From Lantana camara (taxonomy: Eukaryota > Streptophyta > Magnoliopsida > Lamiales > Verbenaceae), in assembly GCA_037501455.1 (NCBI GenBank), contig CM074864.1, positions 57,107,001 through 57,171,000 on the forward strand: a stretch of 64,000 nt of DNA, read 5' to 3'. Made by a program: the position numbers and the translations under genes. Positions within the stretch are counted from its first letter, which is position 1. Every line of letters starts with the position of its first letter. The notes beneath the pieces are model-generated. The model had not been told where the DNA came from. It worked only from the letters and a program-made list of their open reading frames with translations, and did no database searches. This document shows positions 12,614-26,268 of the stretch, in pieces.

Positions 12614-13423
12614 TAATAATAATTTGTTCTTAAGTTACAATAAATCGAAATATAATATCTCTTAAGTTAAAAAAAATACCCACACATAAGATCATTGCTG
12701 ATTCCATCCCTAATAAAACTCTTATTGATTTCTCAATTGTCCCTAGTAAGACTCAAACCCCGTAACCTATTTGTTCACATTTTCAAATACATATGAAAAA
12801 ATTTATTGTTGGTTCCCTAATTATTCATAAATGAAATTCGAACAAGTGAGTGTGACCACCTTTTCATAAAAAGGGTCATTATTAGTTCCCCAATTATAAG
12901 ACTCAAATCCATGACCTATCTATTCACAAGTTCAGATACATATAAAAAATATCATTCCTGGTTCTCTAATTATGCCTAAATCATTATTAGTTTTTCAATT
13001 ATTTTTAATAAAATTCGAACTGATAAGCTATTTATTTGTTTATAGATCAGATGGACAGGCTAATCCATTTGCTTCCCTCTATACTAATCAACTAATCATA
13101 CATTTTCTTTTTGCAATAAATCCAATTAACTTACTTCCTGGAAAATGGAGTTCCAAATTAAATTAGAAAATGATATATTAATATTAGAGTGACAGTGAAA
13201 CGGCACCGTACCTTTCAATTGGTGTTTTCCTTAACAGAAACAATGCGTAGAGTAACCGCTTCAGGAACGTGATCGAAACCTGCTTCTCTCTCATACTCTT
13301 ACTCTCTCTCTCTCTCTCTAAAAATTCCGATTCATATAATAATAGAAGACTACTCCTCTTCCAACACTCCTCTATCTCTCTCTGTTGCCTCCTTCATCAA
13401 TCCACTGTAAAAGATTACCTCAT
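12614..13423. other. Intergenic and promoter-proximal DNA
   Basis: No gene seen. A CT microsatellite (about 13302-13319) and other pyrimidine-rich DNA precede the small gene at 13556, as is common near plant transcription starts. Confidence 0.5.
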
Positions 13424-13430
13424 TATATAA
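13424..13430 (+). promoter_or_regulatory. Possible TATA box of the 65-codon gene
   Basis: TATATAA lies 126 bp before the ATG, which would allow a 5' UTR of roughly 100 bp. GAG|GTAACA at 13486 and GGTAG at about 13549 could also bound a short UTR intron. Neither is proven. Confidence 0.35.
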
Positions 13431-13555
13431 ACCTCTTTCGCCGCCCTAAATCTCCAATCGCGAGTAGAGTACGAAGAAATCCGAGGTAACATACTTGCAA
13501 TTTTTTCTCCTTTTTTCAAATTTCTCTGTCTGTAATTGGGTGGTGGTAGAAGAAG

Positions 13556-13753
13556 ATGTGTTGTGGGACGAAGGTTTGCTTCTTCTGCCTGTGTTTGATA
13601 CTGGTGGTGATTGCGATCGGAATGCTGTTCGGATTTGGGGTGTTTAAGAATGGGTTCAACAAGGTGAAGGACACGGTGCATTTGTCGGACTACGCCGCCG
13701 TCAATGGCGGCGGCCGGCCTTTCTTGGGCTTCCCGGCGCCGCCGCCGTATTAG
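13556..13753 (+). CDS. Small single-pass membrane protein, 65 aa, conserved in plants
   Basis: A complete ORF, MCCGTKVCFFCLCLILVVIA at the start. A Cys-rich N-terminus (C2, C3, C8, C11, C13) leads into one hydrophobic segment (about residues 8-29), then a short Lys/Asp-containing tail (KNGFNKVKDTVHLSDYAA) and a Gly/Pro-rich C-terminus ending PAPPPY. Short plant proteins of this layout (MCCG start, LFGFGVFK after the membrane span, PFLG near the end) are familiar as uncharacterised membrane peptides; I know of no assigned function. The paired Cys near the membrane could be acylated (inference). The ATG is the first in the presumed transcript and the ORF is intact. Confidence 0.8.
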   Translation: MCCGTKVCFFCLCLILVVIAIGMLFGFGVFKNGFNKVKDTVHLSDYAAVNGGGRPFLGFPAPPPY

Positions 13754-13969
13754 GGATCTCAATTGGTTTGCCGGTTTCTTTTATGCTGGATTTTTTATAT
13801 GTTGGTCGTGATATTGATATTTCTATTCGTGTAAAGTTACCGTTTTTGTTTGTTTTTCCTTCAGAAAATTAATGCGTTATGTATGTTAGATTTTTACGTA
13901 AATCTGGCTTTTGTTGAGATAATATTGCAGAAGCAGTTCTTTTTAGCTTAGCATAATTTGCCGGACACA

Positions 13970-14310
13970 GACGCGATGCCACCGTTATTGATGTTAGGGA
14001 TTTTGGTCTTGTTGTTTGGACACGATAACAACACGAGAAAATATTAATAGACGGATACAAACAAACAAATAGCCGTTGCATTGTATCCCACAACACAACA
14101 CGATAATATGATATAGACAACATGAAAAAACAATAGACGACAATAGCCATTGCGTTGTTGTAATAGACGGATAACAAAAGTATCCGAGCTTTTATCCGAC
14201 ATGACAAGATAATTGACACAATATCCAACGATCGATACAGTATCATCCAACACGGCATTGCAGTATCCGACAACACAAACACAACATGACAAAATAATAG
14301 ATGGACAATA
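13970..14310. repeat. Degenerate minisatellite-like repeat
   Basis: Variants of CAACACGAC/ATGACAAGATAAT, AATAGACGGATA and CAATATCCATTGC recur several times with loose spacing of about 45-60 bp. The copies are too diverged for an exact unit by eye. Long open frames across it on the minus strand are by-products of the repeats. Confidence 0.55.
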
Positions 14311-14637
14311 TCTGCAATGATAGTTAGGATATACGTTGTCATCTTGACAACCTATTTGGATTACTACAAAATCAAGTTTTCAATTCAGATAGACTATGGT
14401 TTAAAAGACGTGGAATTCACGTATGAAATTCAATCACTATCTCGAACACACTTCATAAGAAAGAAAAAAAAAAGAGACACTGCAGGGGGGTGGGGGCAAA
14501 AAAAAAAGACACTGCAGGGAAAAATGATCGAGATTCTTTATAAGAAAGAAAAAGAAAAAACTGTCAAAATTTCGTATGGTACAAAGTTTGTATTGGTTTG
14601 TGTTTGTCGATGACAAAGTAAACCAAATTAAATTTCA

Positions 14638-17600
14638 CTACACAAACCCATTTTGTCTTTCACCACTCTTTGCAGATCTCTTCTGTACATCTGCATCATA
14701 GTGTGCAAAAGCAGCATCCAAAGCCTACACCGAAAAGATTGTTCGAATACAAAAAATATTCAATCTGGACCGTTCAAAAGAACATTCACACTGTTGCATG
14801 AGAATTAGCGCTAACCTGAAGCATTGGATGAACAAGAAGGGAAACCGGATGTCTGAAATCCGACTGCACAGATTCCTTAATCCCCTGAAATATGAAACAA
14901 GTTGAGAATGAAATTAAAACATGAGCATGGAGGGAACAGGTAACATGTGTAAAAGATATAAGAGCACCTGTAGCTTTGGATATACTTTTGACATTGCGTC
15001 TTTCAATCTGCTAACCTGTTTAAAAGGAAAACATTTTTGGCAAAAAAAAGGTAATCAATGAGTCGCGCTAAATAAACAGAAATAACCTTCGATATATAAT
15101 TTGCCGAACCACATATTAGGCATGACAATATCGCTCAAATACAATTGTAAAAACTACTGCGCTCAAATTCAAAGAAAGAAATATACAAACATTGACCTTG
15201 GTGTATAGGTACTTGGTTGTAATTGGGTATGATGACCAGAAGTGTTTCAGTAATTCCTGGACTGAGGTCCAATGCTGCAAAAGAGAGGAGACATTCTTTT
15301 AGTTGATATGAATAGAGAATAAAATTAAATCATAAACGGAGCATTGATTTTAAGTGAACTACAGGTATCGGAGTAAACTCACAAACAAGAGTTCTTCTTT
15401 AGTAACTTTTGGCAATCTATCCAGAACACTCTCATGTGGATTGTTTCCTAGATGCAACTTAGTGCTGGATATACTCTGGGTCAGCCCTTTGAGAACCTAT
15501 GTGTAGCAAAAATCTGTAAGTTAAATTGATATAAAGGTAAAATCAATTTTGATATAATCTTGCCATCGGAACTTCAAGTTATTTACAGTGGACCCTGAAC
15601 ATTACGACAAATGAACTTACAAAAACCGTGATAAGAAAATCTCATTAATCACCACGTGAAACTTAAAATTTGCTAAAATCCCCTTGCTTTGATTAGTATC
15701 CAAAGAAACTAAAAGCTTACCATTTTGTACAAAGAAGAAAAGGGAACAAAAACTTGAGGAAAAATTTACTGAACAAAATGCTTGTGAGATACACAGGTTT
15801 TTCTTTCGCAAAATTTTAAATTTCACAGGAATTTTTTTATGAGATTTCTTACATTACAGGGTTTTTTATGCCAGTCATAACACAGAAGGTTGGGTGCAAC
15901 CACCTCTTAGAACTTCAAACGCAGAAATGTAAATTGAATACCTTAAGAGCAACATCATGACTCATTATTGGTTCACTCAGACCTGTCATTCTAAGATCTG
16001 ACACGAGATCCCTTAAATCACCATAAACTTCGGAAGGTCTCAAACTGGATTTTAATGGTTTTGCACCAGAATCTGAATCTCCCAGTGCTTTCAGTGCATT
16101 AGCTTGTTGAGAATCGAAGTAGTCTCGCGGATCCTATTGACAGAATCAAGAATCTCAAAAACTGGAAAGCCTTGGAGACAAGTAGACAACTAAGGTGGCT
16201 TAAAAGTTAAACAAATGACAGGCCAAAACCTTGATACTGAGAGGCGCCACAGCAGGATCTCGAGGTCCCTGAAGATCCTCAATCTCTGTTCTTTGAGAAA
16301 TCCTTTCAGAGAGTTCTTTCTCTAAATTCCTATTGGATTCATCAGACAATTCAGCTGCAGTTATATTCAACATCAGTGAGCTTTTTCATTGATTAAACAG
16401 TAAAAATGAGGTGTATTGTAGGGTTAAGGACAAGGACAGAGCTCACTGACCTTGTTTTGTCCTGGAAAGAGCTTCAGCAACAGACCTTGCATCTCCCAGC
16501 TCGACATCTATCCTCGATGGAACAACAAAAAGGAGAAATCCATTCATGTGTTTCATTATATAGAAAAAGCAACCAAGTTATTCTCATTTAATTTGGAAAT
16601 CCTATTAAGTAGTGTCCACTCTCTTGTACTCCAAATTGTTTTGATATGTAATTATTAGACAATCTGCGTGCGAATAAACAACAGATTACGATCAAAACCG
16701 ATAATTAAGCTGCTGCTACAAAGAACCTACCTACTACTCTTCCCTGAAGAACAACTGCAGCGTGCTGGTTCAGTTCTTGTGAGAAGGATCTTCGATATGG
16801 CTCATATTGAGAATCCAAAACATCCTTGGCCTCCTCCTGAAGTAAACCGTGATCCTACATTTTGTAGACCAAACGTTATGAGAAAAATAAACTGCGCAAA
16901 TTAAACTGTACCAAAATGCAAAAACTAATCCGTTATGTAAGATGTGATCTATAAACAAGAGATTCACAGGTATGCAGAAACACTTGGGAACAGAGAAAAG
17001 ATCAGGAAAGATTTCCTTTTCATAGGCAAGAATAACCTATGCGTACAGTAGATAATAGCACTTGTTTAAATCAGGAAGAAGATGTTTAAGGACATCAAAG
17101 AAAAGGCTGTACAAACAAAACTCATGCAAGAATCATGCCAACAATTCTGCAGAATATTAGTGTGCAGCCAAATGTACCGGAAGATGTATGTAATCATCAC
17201 CAGCATCAGCTTCCATGTCCACAGTTGGATCAACACGCCTGATCTGAATAAAGCATTAATGTATAAAATGAGATTAAATAAAAAAAAATATCAGAGAAAG
17301 CAAATAGCATTCTTATTCCAGAATGTCTGACTCAAGGTTAAACATTAACTCAACTGAAATTACCTTTCTCCGAGCTTCATTAGCAAGCATATCGTCACGC
17401 TTCAGAAAAACAGCAAGTTCCTCATCTTCAGCAGCCTCAGCTGCAGCAGCAACTACATTTCTTGTACTGTGGAGATATTCTGCTCTTGAATATTTGGTCC
17501 AGAACTCCTTTTCTGTCATCTGAAATGCAGCAATAATGTAGTTTTACTACTCATCATTTTCCAAGCATTTCTTACAGGCACAGCACTGGAGTGGCAGTTG

Positions 17601-20600
17601 ACCATAGGATTTCGAAGGGCTAAAAAAGAGGTAATATAAAATACTTTTTTCTTGCTACCTTGTGAGGGACAAACTTCAAATATGCTTGGCGAACTGCTGG
17701 TTTTTCAGCAAATATCTGTGAAAAGAATTTAAAGTATCATTATAGTACAGCAAGCTGCAACAGCAATATATGTTACATATCAAAAGAACTTGGAAAGGAG
17801 TTGCAGAGTAAAGAAAACTTTCCACTTTATATCCTCTAATCAAACATTAGTTTGTAATTTATTTCTAATATTTTACATTAGGTTTCAAACTTATTCAACA
17901 AAAAAGTTATTGGCACACAAGAGAATAATTCTGATGACATTTTAGTAAAAGAGTTATATGGTGGACAGCTATGGATCAAGCGGTTGTCTTTCCCATGGGA
18001 AACAGCAAGAGAGAGAAGAAAGGAAAAAAATTAAATGCAGATCCCTTAGGGGAAAAAAAAAAAAAAGAAGTCGAACACTGCAAAAAAAAAAAATGCATTG
18101 ATGCTTTGATTGCTGTCCTCATTGAGGATAAAAACCAAAAGTTATCCGGACTTTTCAAGTGTTCATACTGGAGTTGGGTTTTGTGGTCGCGGTGGTGGTT
18201 TGGTTGTGTTGGGGGGGGTGGGGGTGTAGGAGTGTAAAAGAAAGAAATACCTGATGAATGATTTCTGGCGTCAAGTTAAACGTCACTCTGTTTGACTGAA
18301 ACACAAAAAATATATATGTGACCACAAAAATCCCAAGTTCATAAGCTAGCTACAGTAAATGTATTACAATCCGAACCTCAGATAAGAGAAACCAAACTTC
18401 ACATATGCACAGAGCAAGCTATATAAAGATATTTTACCCCAATTTACAAACTGCCAAACAACTTAACATCAAGATATGTTTTCTAGAGTTTGTTTAACGC
18501 TGGAAAAACAAAAACCTTAACTACTAACAGATGACAGGTATTTTCTCTACTTCAACTCAATTTTTTGAAGTGCTCCTGAAACTTCCTAAGACGAGCCCAT
18601 GAGAGGAGGAAAGGGTAAACTTTCTGACCGCAATCGCACCCTAGCAATCTAGCATATGCCTAAAGAAGTGAGAAATGGAAAGATCCTCTTGACTTTGGGA
18701 GGCCTGGGACTCAATCCGTTTTTTCCTGTTAACCTATCTGTGTGCTTATCCATGGAAGACCTCTCTATTTTTTTTGTTAACTTTCTTTCTTCTTCATCTT
18801 ATAGTCAATATGATTCATATCATGGTTTTGAGTTTTGTCGTTGTAAGAAGCTTTTCCATTTTTCACTACGACGTCAAGAGTCTGCCAATCTCAAGGTCTG
18901 GTTCAGACTAACTTTGGAATTCCAAGAGTCAGCAAAAGGCATAACTTAGTCTAAACCAGGCCTTTTTCATGTTATACCAAGTGATGTCTTTTTTCATTTT
19001 AAACCTTTTACTTCTGACTGAAGTTTGCAAGCTTATTTCTTCAAGTTTAAACATAAATACTCATGGAGCATATGCCCCATACCTTGAGGATTGCAATATT
19101 CCAGAACATGTAAAAGCCTCACCTAGTAGGTAGTGTACTCCACTCATACCCCCTCAAACAACCTCTGCTTTTCTATAAAGAAATCATAGATAAATGGGTT
19201 ATCAAGCTCAACTCTGACGTACTGCCACAGGCTGAAAGCCCATAACTCGGGGTGTGAAGCCTGCTAGAAGTTAAGTTTTTCTACCAACCAAATTGTAAAC
19301 TGTGAAGGAGGCCAAACCAAGAAGAAAAGATTTTCAAATAATTGGATTATGTTCCCTCATTTAAGATAACAAGAATCCTCTGGAACCAGCGAAATTCAGC
19401 TTGGCTCACGTAGAATGTGATCAAAATGAATCTCAGGATGAATCAGTGCAAAACAAAGCATAAATAGGTACATAGACTGTTGCATTCTCAAGCATATGCA
19501 TATGCATAGACAGTTGCATTCTCAATAGTGCAGGCACGAGGGGCGGCTGGGAGGGATATAACATACCTGACCATCGGATAATGGTTTCACAGTCCACATT
19601 TCATTTTTTAAAGCTAACCGCTGTTTCGGCCTTCTGCTATCATTCTGGTCCAGCAATTTCTGCACTTCACGAATGAATTCTAGTTATTACATACTAAAAT
19701 TTTTCATCCAATAGATACTGTAAATCAAATAGATATCACCTTCTTCTCAAGTAGGAGCTAATGGAATTTACAAATCTGAAATTCCAAAGCACATAGTGCT
19801 ACATGTAAGAAAGTGGGTATACAATATACCTGGCTGTACAATTTTGAGATTCATGAACAAACAACAAAGTTGACAGGAAATTTTATAGTGAGAGAAACCT
19901 CTGGATTTTAGTTTATTCATCTACCATTATCCAAACAAGGAAGAAGCAAAATTAACACAAAACTCCAGTACCTTTCTTGTCGCCCAAAACTCAGCATCTG
20001 TAAGTATACCTTCAAATACAAGTTGCTTGTGAAGTTCCTGTAATTCGCTGCCAATTACACTTATTTTAGTATGTTCACTACAAGCAAAAATGCAGAACCT
20101 AAATAACAAAACTCAAAGATACAATATCATGAAGAAGGATATCAGGCCCAACTTTGTTTATTAAAGACAAAGACGATATTTGGTGAAGCAAGAAGTGTAA
20201 TTCTGTTATGACAGTATCCAAAGACAGTAAATCACGAATTTCAAAAGAAACCAACAGAGAAATTTATGGCTTTATATTTAACTCGGTAACAAGGAGTCCA
20301 AGTAATTATCAGAAGTTGTTAAAGACTTCACAAAGCTATGAAAGTGATGTTCATTTCTGCATCAGAGATCACTTTCAAGTGAATTAACTTATCACCAAAA
20401 CTGATGAACAACTGAGCTCATAAGGCAGATAGAAGCATCAATCACAGCAGAAGTCACACAATAGTATACCTAACCTGTACCAAATTCACAAAAGAAGATC
20501 AAAAGGCATAGCCCAATGTTTAGAGTTCCAACAAGAAAATTGGCATGCAGCCAGGCTCAGTGATTTCTCATCCCACATCTCATAGAATAATGGTCAAAGT

Positions 20601-23008
20601 GCTCACTTTCAATGCCATGAAGAAGTTCGATCAAAATCTAAGGTAGCTGGCAGTTCACCTTTGTAAGTTTATATAGTGAATTAAATTTGACAGTAATGAG
20701 TTTTTAAAATCAATTGTGCTTTCCTCCCTTATTCCCCTAATTCACTTTTCTTAGAGAGATGTTAAATGAAATTCTGAAAGATCAGTAGGAATAAATTTAG
20801 TTGTTTTTATTGAAACAATAATTGTTTTAAAATTGATATACTTTTAATTATCTTTTCTTGGAGGAGTGCGATGGGAAGAGATTCATCAAGGGCATACAAA
20901 GCTCAATAGCAAAACTGTGACGGATATATGACACACTATTATCTCTATCCACCACAGTTCATTACTCCGTTCTGCATAAAAGTAATATTTCGCTATAATG
21001 AAGCAGATCATTCTATCATTTACGACAGCTCCCAATCATTCTTACTCAACTTTCGTCAGAAGCAACCTCAACCTCACCAGAAAAGAACATTCTGCCTAAC
21101 AAGGATAAGTGCTTAACGAGAGTCATCACATTTCACCGGACAACTTCTAATCTTTATTTCACTCTTTCCACAAACCATTAAGAAAAAAGTGTCAGTCGTG
21201 TTATGCGATTTGAGCATCGCCTGAACTTTTCATGAAAAGAAACTGAAACATTCCCATCTCCTATTACAATTTAAATCTTCCATCCTCCTCCTGGACTTTC
21301 CAGTGACATCTAACATTTTGTGATCACTAATTCAAGACCTACTAGTCGGTAGCAATTGAATTGAAGATGCGACCCAAGAAAAAGGATGGTTTTATATTCA
21401 AACTATAAACAAGATATGGAAATATGATTCTGACATTGAAAGGCTTTTAGTACATGGATAAAAATATACTTATTAAAGGATATGTACCTGTTTTCCTGCA
21501 GTAGCTTAATCCGTCGCTCTGTTTCTGCTCTGCTAAGTTGTTCATTGTTAACTGTGGCAGCAGATGTTTCGGGGATCACTTTTCCAGCCTCAGCGTGAAA
21601 TCCGATAGCAGTAGCTGTTGACATATATCTACTTGTCAGATACAGTAGCCCTCACAAATTTTTAAGAGCAACAAGTCTAAAATATCAATAAATAGACAAT
21701 CTGTTCTAGTCGCTACTCTCCAAACATGTGATAATCTAATTTCCAGGGATATATGATACTTTTAGGGAGCCATTTTATTCGTCATGTGCTTACTGCATCT
21801 AAAAGACATTCATATAGCAACTTGCTCAGGTGTACTAATAACCTAGAGACACAATAAGAGTACTTGGAATATGTGAGCTGACAGCCACACACATCCTCCC
21901 TTTTCCAGCCAAACATACTAGAAGGGGGCATAAAAAAGTTGAAAAAAGGAAAAACAGAAGAAATAGCACCTTCGATTGTGAGATACACGAATCCAACATA
22001 TCACATTTTCAAAAACTATGAAATTTCTTGTAAATTTAAATACGGACAATAGCTCATGATTGCTACTCACCAACAAATTCTCGGCATACATCACGGTCAG
22101 CAAAATTATCAAACTCAAATATGTAATTTACCCCCTGAAATAACAAAAGCACAAGGTTATCACTAGAACTTGGGAACAAGAGAATATACTACCCCCATAA
22201 AAGATCAGAAATGTGAGTTCTGCAACTTAGAATGACATGAACCTGGTCTTGAGTAAGATTAAGCAGAGCCTGTTTGGAACCTTCCTTGGTGAATTTGTGC
22301 CCTGATATTTTGAAAATGAGGATAAATACAAACACAGCAGAAGCATTATCACACATCAATGAATAACTAGAGAGTATCTGAAATTATACTCGAGAGAGAA
22401 GATGCGCGAATTTCATAAAGGATTTGTTGCTTGCTTTAATACATAATATGATCTACAAGGGCCAAGGGGTCTACAATGACTACAGCAATTGCTGACATCA
22501 ATGCAGCTAACCATAAACAAGAAGAATATATCTCGGTCGGAATTAAAAACAAAAGAGAGAAGCACCTTTAATTGTCCTAAAATCCACTTTGAGCTTCGTG
22601 GTTGACTTTGGATCATTTGGCATGAAAATAAATCTGTCTATACTCTGCAATAGAAGTACACAGGGAAACCGGTTAACAAAAACTCACTTTCTAGCTTCAT
22701 TAACACTTCAAATTAATAAGGCACCAATCATCCATGATTAAGAGTCCCAAATAAGTGTTATTCGTTTTACTGAGTGCAAGGACAGTCCCATGTCCCAACA
22801 CCAAGGTAGAAGGAACGAAGCGGCTGCAAACACTTCACATTGTTCACACTTCACTTAAACCACACATCAAACCCATTAATCCCAGCACACACAAACGCGA
22901 AATACTAGGTATAACAACAGTTAATACCAAATTGAGAACGCCGGGAACCCCGGGATCCTTCACTGAAGACTTATACTTGGCGCGCTTAACCACTTGCTTG
23001 TCCGCCAT
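14638..23008 (-). CDS. TFB1: TFIIH core subunit TFB1 (p62/GTF2H1), complete 20-exon gene
   Basis: Encodes the p62-type subunit of TFIIH, needed for RNA polymerase II initiation and nucleotide excision repair in the nucleus. Exons (transcription order): 23008-22928, 22644-22566, 22301-22243, 22134-22071, 21614-21488, 20047-19972, 19659-19567, 18295-18251, 17715-17659, 17519-17364, 17243-17178, 16854-16731, 16507-16451, 16354-16230, 16133-15942, 15496-15383, 15274-15197, 15015-14968, 14884-14816, 14724-14638. All introns are GT-AG; phases join without a stop to 1,797 bp, 598 residues, the usual plant length. Exons 1-4 encode the N-terminal PH domain ([23 protein letters not shown]). BSD repeats lie at about 137-162 ([15 protein letters not shown]) and 194-240 ([19 protein letters not shown]). 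Next comes the family hallmark AEYLHSTRN...[14 protein letters not shown] (about 240-265). The helical C-terminus has [20 protein letters not shown] and ends NGFV. The start begins [20 protein letters not shown]. The two longest introns are 1,440 bp (20048-21487) and 1,271 bp (18296-19566). No defect seen. Confidence 0.95.
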
Positions 23009-23859
23009 AACTTATTTCGATTAATCAACTACCAAATTAGAAACAAAATGTATTATCTTTCCGATCAGACATCGATAATCCACCGGAGCATCGGAATGGT
23101 GAGGACTGAGGAATCGACAGCAATCAGCGCTGGAGATTTAGGGCTTCGATTGAGTAAGTAATAGAGTGCGAGCACCTCTGAAGATCGGAGAAGAGGGAGG
23201 AAAAAGCAGCTTTAAAAGGCGTAAAACCCTCTTTCTTCAGTGGCTGGCGTCGCTAAGGCGCCAACTGCTAAAGATGGAAAGGATCTATGATGATGCGCAT
23301 GTGCATCTTTCTTGCGTAGAGATGCCCTGCCGCTGAGTAGCGAAATGACAATTATGCCCTTCGCCTTTCGGATTTAGATAAACTCGAGAATCGTGTACCT
23401 AATTTGTCATATGGTATATCTAAATCGCCATATGTGGTATCTGTCCCCAAAATTGGGGAGCTAACTCAAATTATGCATGTGGATTGGGGAGTGAACTAAA
23501 ATTTTTTTATACCTGGGAAGCAAACTAAAAATTTTTCAACCCATGGGGAGTTTTTTCAAATTCCCCCCTCTATATAATGTATATATATATTTCTTTTTTT
23601 GATCGTCATATAATGTATAATATGAATATGATGATATAATTTTTTTTTTATTTTACATGAGAAAAGAGTGGAACATTATGCGAAAAATAAAAATTTTGCG
23701 AAAAAGTATCAAACAAAATACTTTTAGAAATGTATGTTTATTAGTGATTTTTTTTTTTTTTTTTTTTGGGTGTGTGTGTTCAAGGGGAAAAATGATTTAG
23801 GGAAGATTCAGTGAAGCTCGCAGAGCCCAAACTTTTCAACAAGATTTTTCACTAGGTAA
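23009..23859. other. TFB1 upstream region and AT-rich spacer
   Basis: About 23009-23300 should contain the TFB1 5' UTR and promoter on the minus strand. Beyond it are poly(T) tracts (23642-23650 and about 23750-23768) and no coding signal. Confidence 0.5.
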
Positions 23860-24019
23860 GGATGAATTATTAAGTTGTTCGACCATTAGAAATTATTCTC
23901 TTGGTAATAGTTTAAATTAGGCGTGGCAACAAGCAGAGTCGAGCCTTGACTCTTTTTTTGTGGTTTGGATCCGGGCTCAACTTATAGAAAGATGGGTCGA
24001 GTTTGGTTCGCGAGGCAAT
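23860..24019 (+). repeat. Host sequence copy A, left part
   Basis: Blocks such as GTTCGACCATTAGAAATTAT, TTAAATTAGGCGTGGCAA, CCGGGCTCAAC and TCGAG..TTCGCG match, in order, 59690-59920. Copy A continues at 45466 after the copia/gypsy insertions. Confidence 0.7.
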
Positions 24020-26254
24020 TGTTGGTGTGACGGGCCCGAAGCAGACTGACGATATAGCAATATTTAAAAATTTCGCCATAACCTCGTTATCAAAATATTT
24101 TAATAAAGCAGCGGAAAAAATCGGGCAGCATAACTCTAATATATACAGGCATCAATAACATAATTTTAAATCACACAATATGCAAATATTAATTTGGGCA
24201 GCATAACAGTATTATCGTACTGCAAAAATGACTATCAACCGCACTTTTCCAGCACCTCGATATTTTCTCGTGAAACCGGCAGAGCTTCCCCACAATATCC
24301 CCGATTAAAAAATTGGAGTGTGGGCTCCGACAGTATTTCACTAAATACTTGAGAAAATATTTTTCAAAAAACCTTTTTTTTTTTTTAACTAGAAAATCCC
24401 TATTTTCTAATAATTAAGTGAATTATATATTAATTATATAACCACCTAATTAAGTAATTAATTAATCTTTAATTAAATAATTAAAGACTAATTAATTAGA
24501 GAGAGAGAATTTGCTCGAGAGAGCTTTGAATTGTCTGAAAATGGAATGCTGGAAGTTGATGCATGAAAATGAGTTGCAAAGCCCATATTTATAGCATGGA
24601 AAAAGGGACATTCGCGGCATTTCATCGATTTTGGCGTGCAAGGCAAGGCCCGATGGCCAATCCAGAGATGCCACGTGGAAGCTTGGAGGCCAAGGAGTCC
24701 AGCGCCACCTGGCACGCGCCAATCGGGCTTGGCACGCGCCCCCACACGCCAGAAGGCGCTGCATACGCATAGCATGCGTGGGGCACACGCAGGCACGAGC
24801 AAGTGCCGCGTGTCCGGTTCGGCCGGTCCGACCGGGCGGCTCAGGCCTCAGACCGGTTCAACTTGGTTCGGCCCCTGCCACGTGTCAGTATATCATTCAC
24901 CCACGTGTCCGGGTCGGTCAAACCTTGACCGACCCCATCCGAAGACCCGACCAGCTGACCCGTTTCCACGACTCGTTGACTTTTCAGTCAACATGATCTG
25001 GACCGCTGATCCGCACGGCGTGTCTCAATCCTAGACGTCCATGTGTCATCTGACTTGACGCCCTGTCAGCGCCACTTGTTCGCTGACTCGCTGACGTGGC
25101 GTGACACGTCACCTGCTACGTCAGCACTTCGCCACGTCATTTTTTTTTTTTTTTGAAAATTTTATTTTCTCCAAAATAAAATTTCGTGCATTTCCAACTC
25201 TTTGGAATTTAATTTATTTTCTCAAAATAAATACCTTGGCTATTTTCAAACTCTTTGAAAAATCATTTCTCTCTCTCCTTTTAATATTTTCTCTTTGATC
25301 TTCGTTGGGGCTTGCGGGGGGACCTGCAGGACTAATTAATCTTAGCTCCAAACGGGTCAATCTATTATCATCCCATGACAATAATTGATTACCGTTTAAC
25401 AATATTTAATTCCACTAAATATATATTGTTGCACTCTAAAATTAATTAAATTATTCACGAATTTCTCGATCTAGAATAATTTTGCATTTTACTTCTCTGT
25501 ACAGATATCCATGAAAAATAAAGCAATACCACTATCATTTATTTTTCACTTTCAATCTGAAATTTCTTGATTCGCCTTAAGTCCAAATCCCCTGTATGTG
25601 AAACACATTCAACATACAACTTCGGTGACAAACACACGAAGTACAGGGCAAAGTTTTATTTGAACTTTTTGCAAATCTATTTTAGGGATATCTTTTAACC
25701 TTCCAACAATGCTACAGATTCCTCGATCAATATTTCTCTTTAGCACATTTCATGCAATCACCGAACGTACAAAGTATTTTGGTCACCCGTTACCGAGACC
25801 TCACTTCTGAGTATATCACAATGATTAACACTACATGCCTAAAATAGAAACACTGCCAGGATTAAGAGTCTAATGCTTCCGAGATTTTGTTCATTTTAGA
25901 TAGCAGTATAAAATGAACAATCTCAGTGGTCCAGTTCGATGTTCCCAATCTCATTGAAAATCATCAATGTGTTATATTTGGAAACTCCATTTCCCTATGA
26001 CGAAAGACTAATCATCTTATATAACACATTATAGTCTTGATAAGAACATTTTCTTATCATACTGACTAGAACTTTAACGACACGTGATTTCTAGTATTTA
26101 AAGTCTTTTCCTATGAAACACATTTCATATAAAAATACCATCACACGTCATTAATTATTAAATTCGTAAAATACTCATAACTTGCTTTAATTTCAGTTTT
26201 ATTAATCCAAAAAATTTACAATATAATTGGATTTTCAGGGCATTAATCCCAACA
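24020..26254 (-). mobile_element. 3' LTR of the copia element, 2,235 bp
   Basis: On the minus strand it starts TGTTGGGATTAATGCCCTGA directly after the polypurine tract and ends ...CACACCAACA at 24020. Its start resembles that of the solo LTR at 53915-55839 (TGTTAGGATTAGTGCCCT), so both come from related copia families. The ORFs crossing 24488-25034 are GC-rich chance frames. Confidence 0.8.
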
Positions 26255-26268
26255 ATCTCCCACTTGCC
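26255..26268 (-). promoter_or_regulatory. Copia polypurine tract
   Basis: On the minus strand GGCAAGTGGGAGAT lies between the pol stop and the TGTTGGG of the 3' LTR, where the plus-strand DNA primer is made. Confidence 0.85.

Noticed and set aside
13869..14342. 157-codon minus-strand frame
   Set aside because: Lies in a degenerate minisatellite, low-complexity composition, no recognisable domain.
18000..18240. Frames in a TFB1 intron rich in Lys or Gly
   Set aside because: Poly(A) and poly(G) tracts inside intron 7-9 territory; the gene model skips them with consistent splice sites.
24015..24019. GCAAT as a confirmed copia TSD
   Set aside because: The partner copy was lost with the 5' end, so it cannot be verified.
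24488..25034. Several 70-130 codon frames in the copia LTR
   Set aside because: GC-rich LTR sequence, frames overlap on both strands, no domain.
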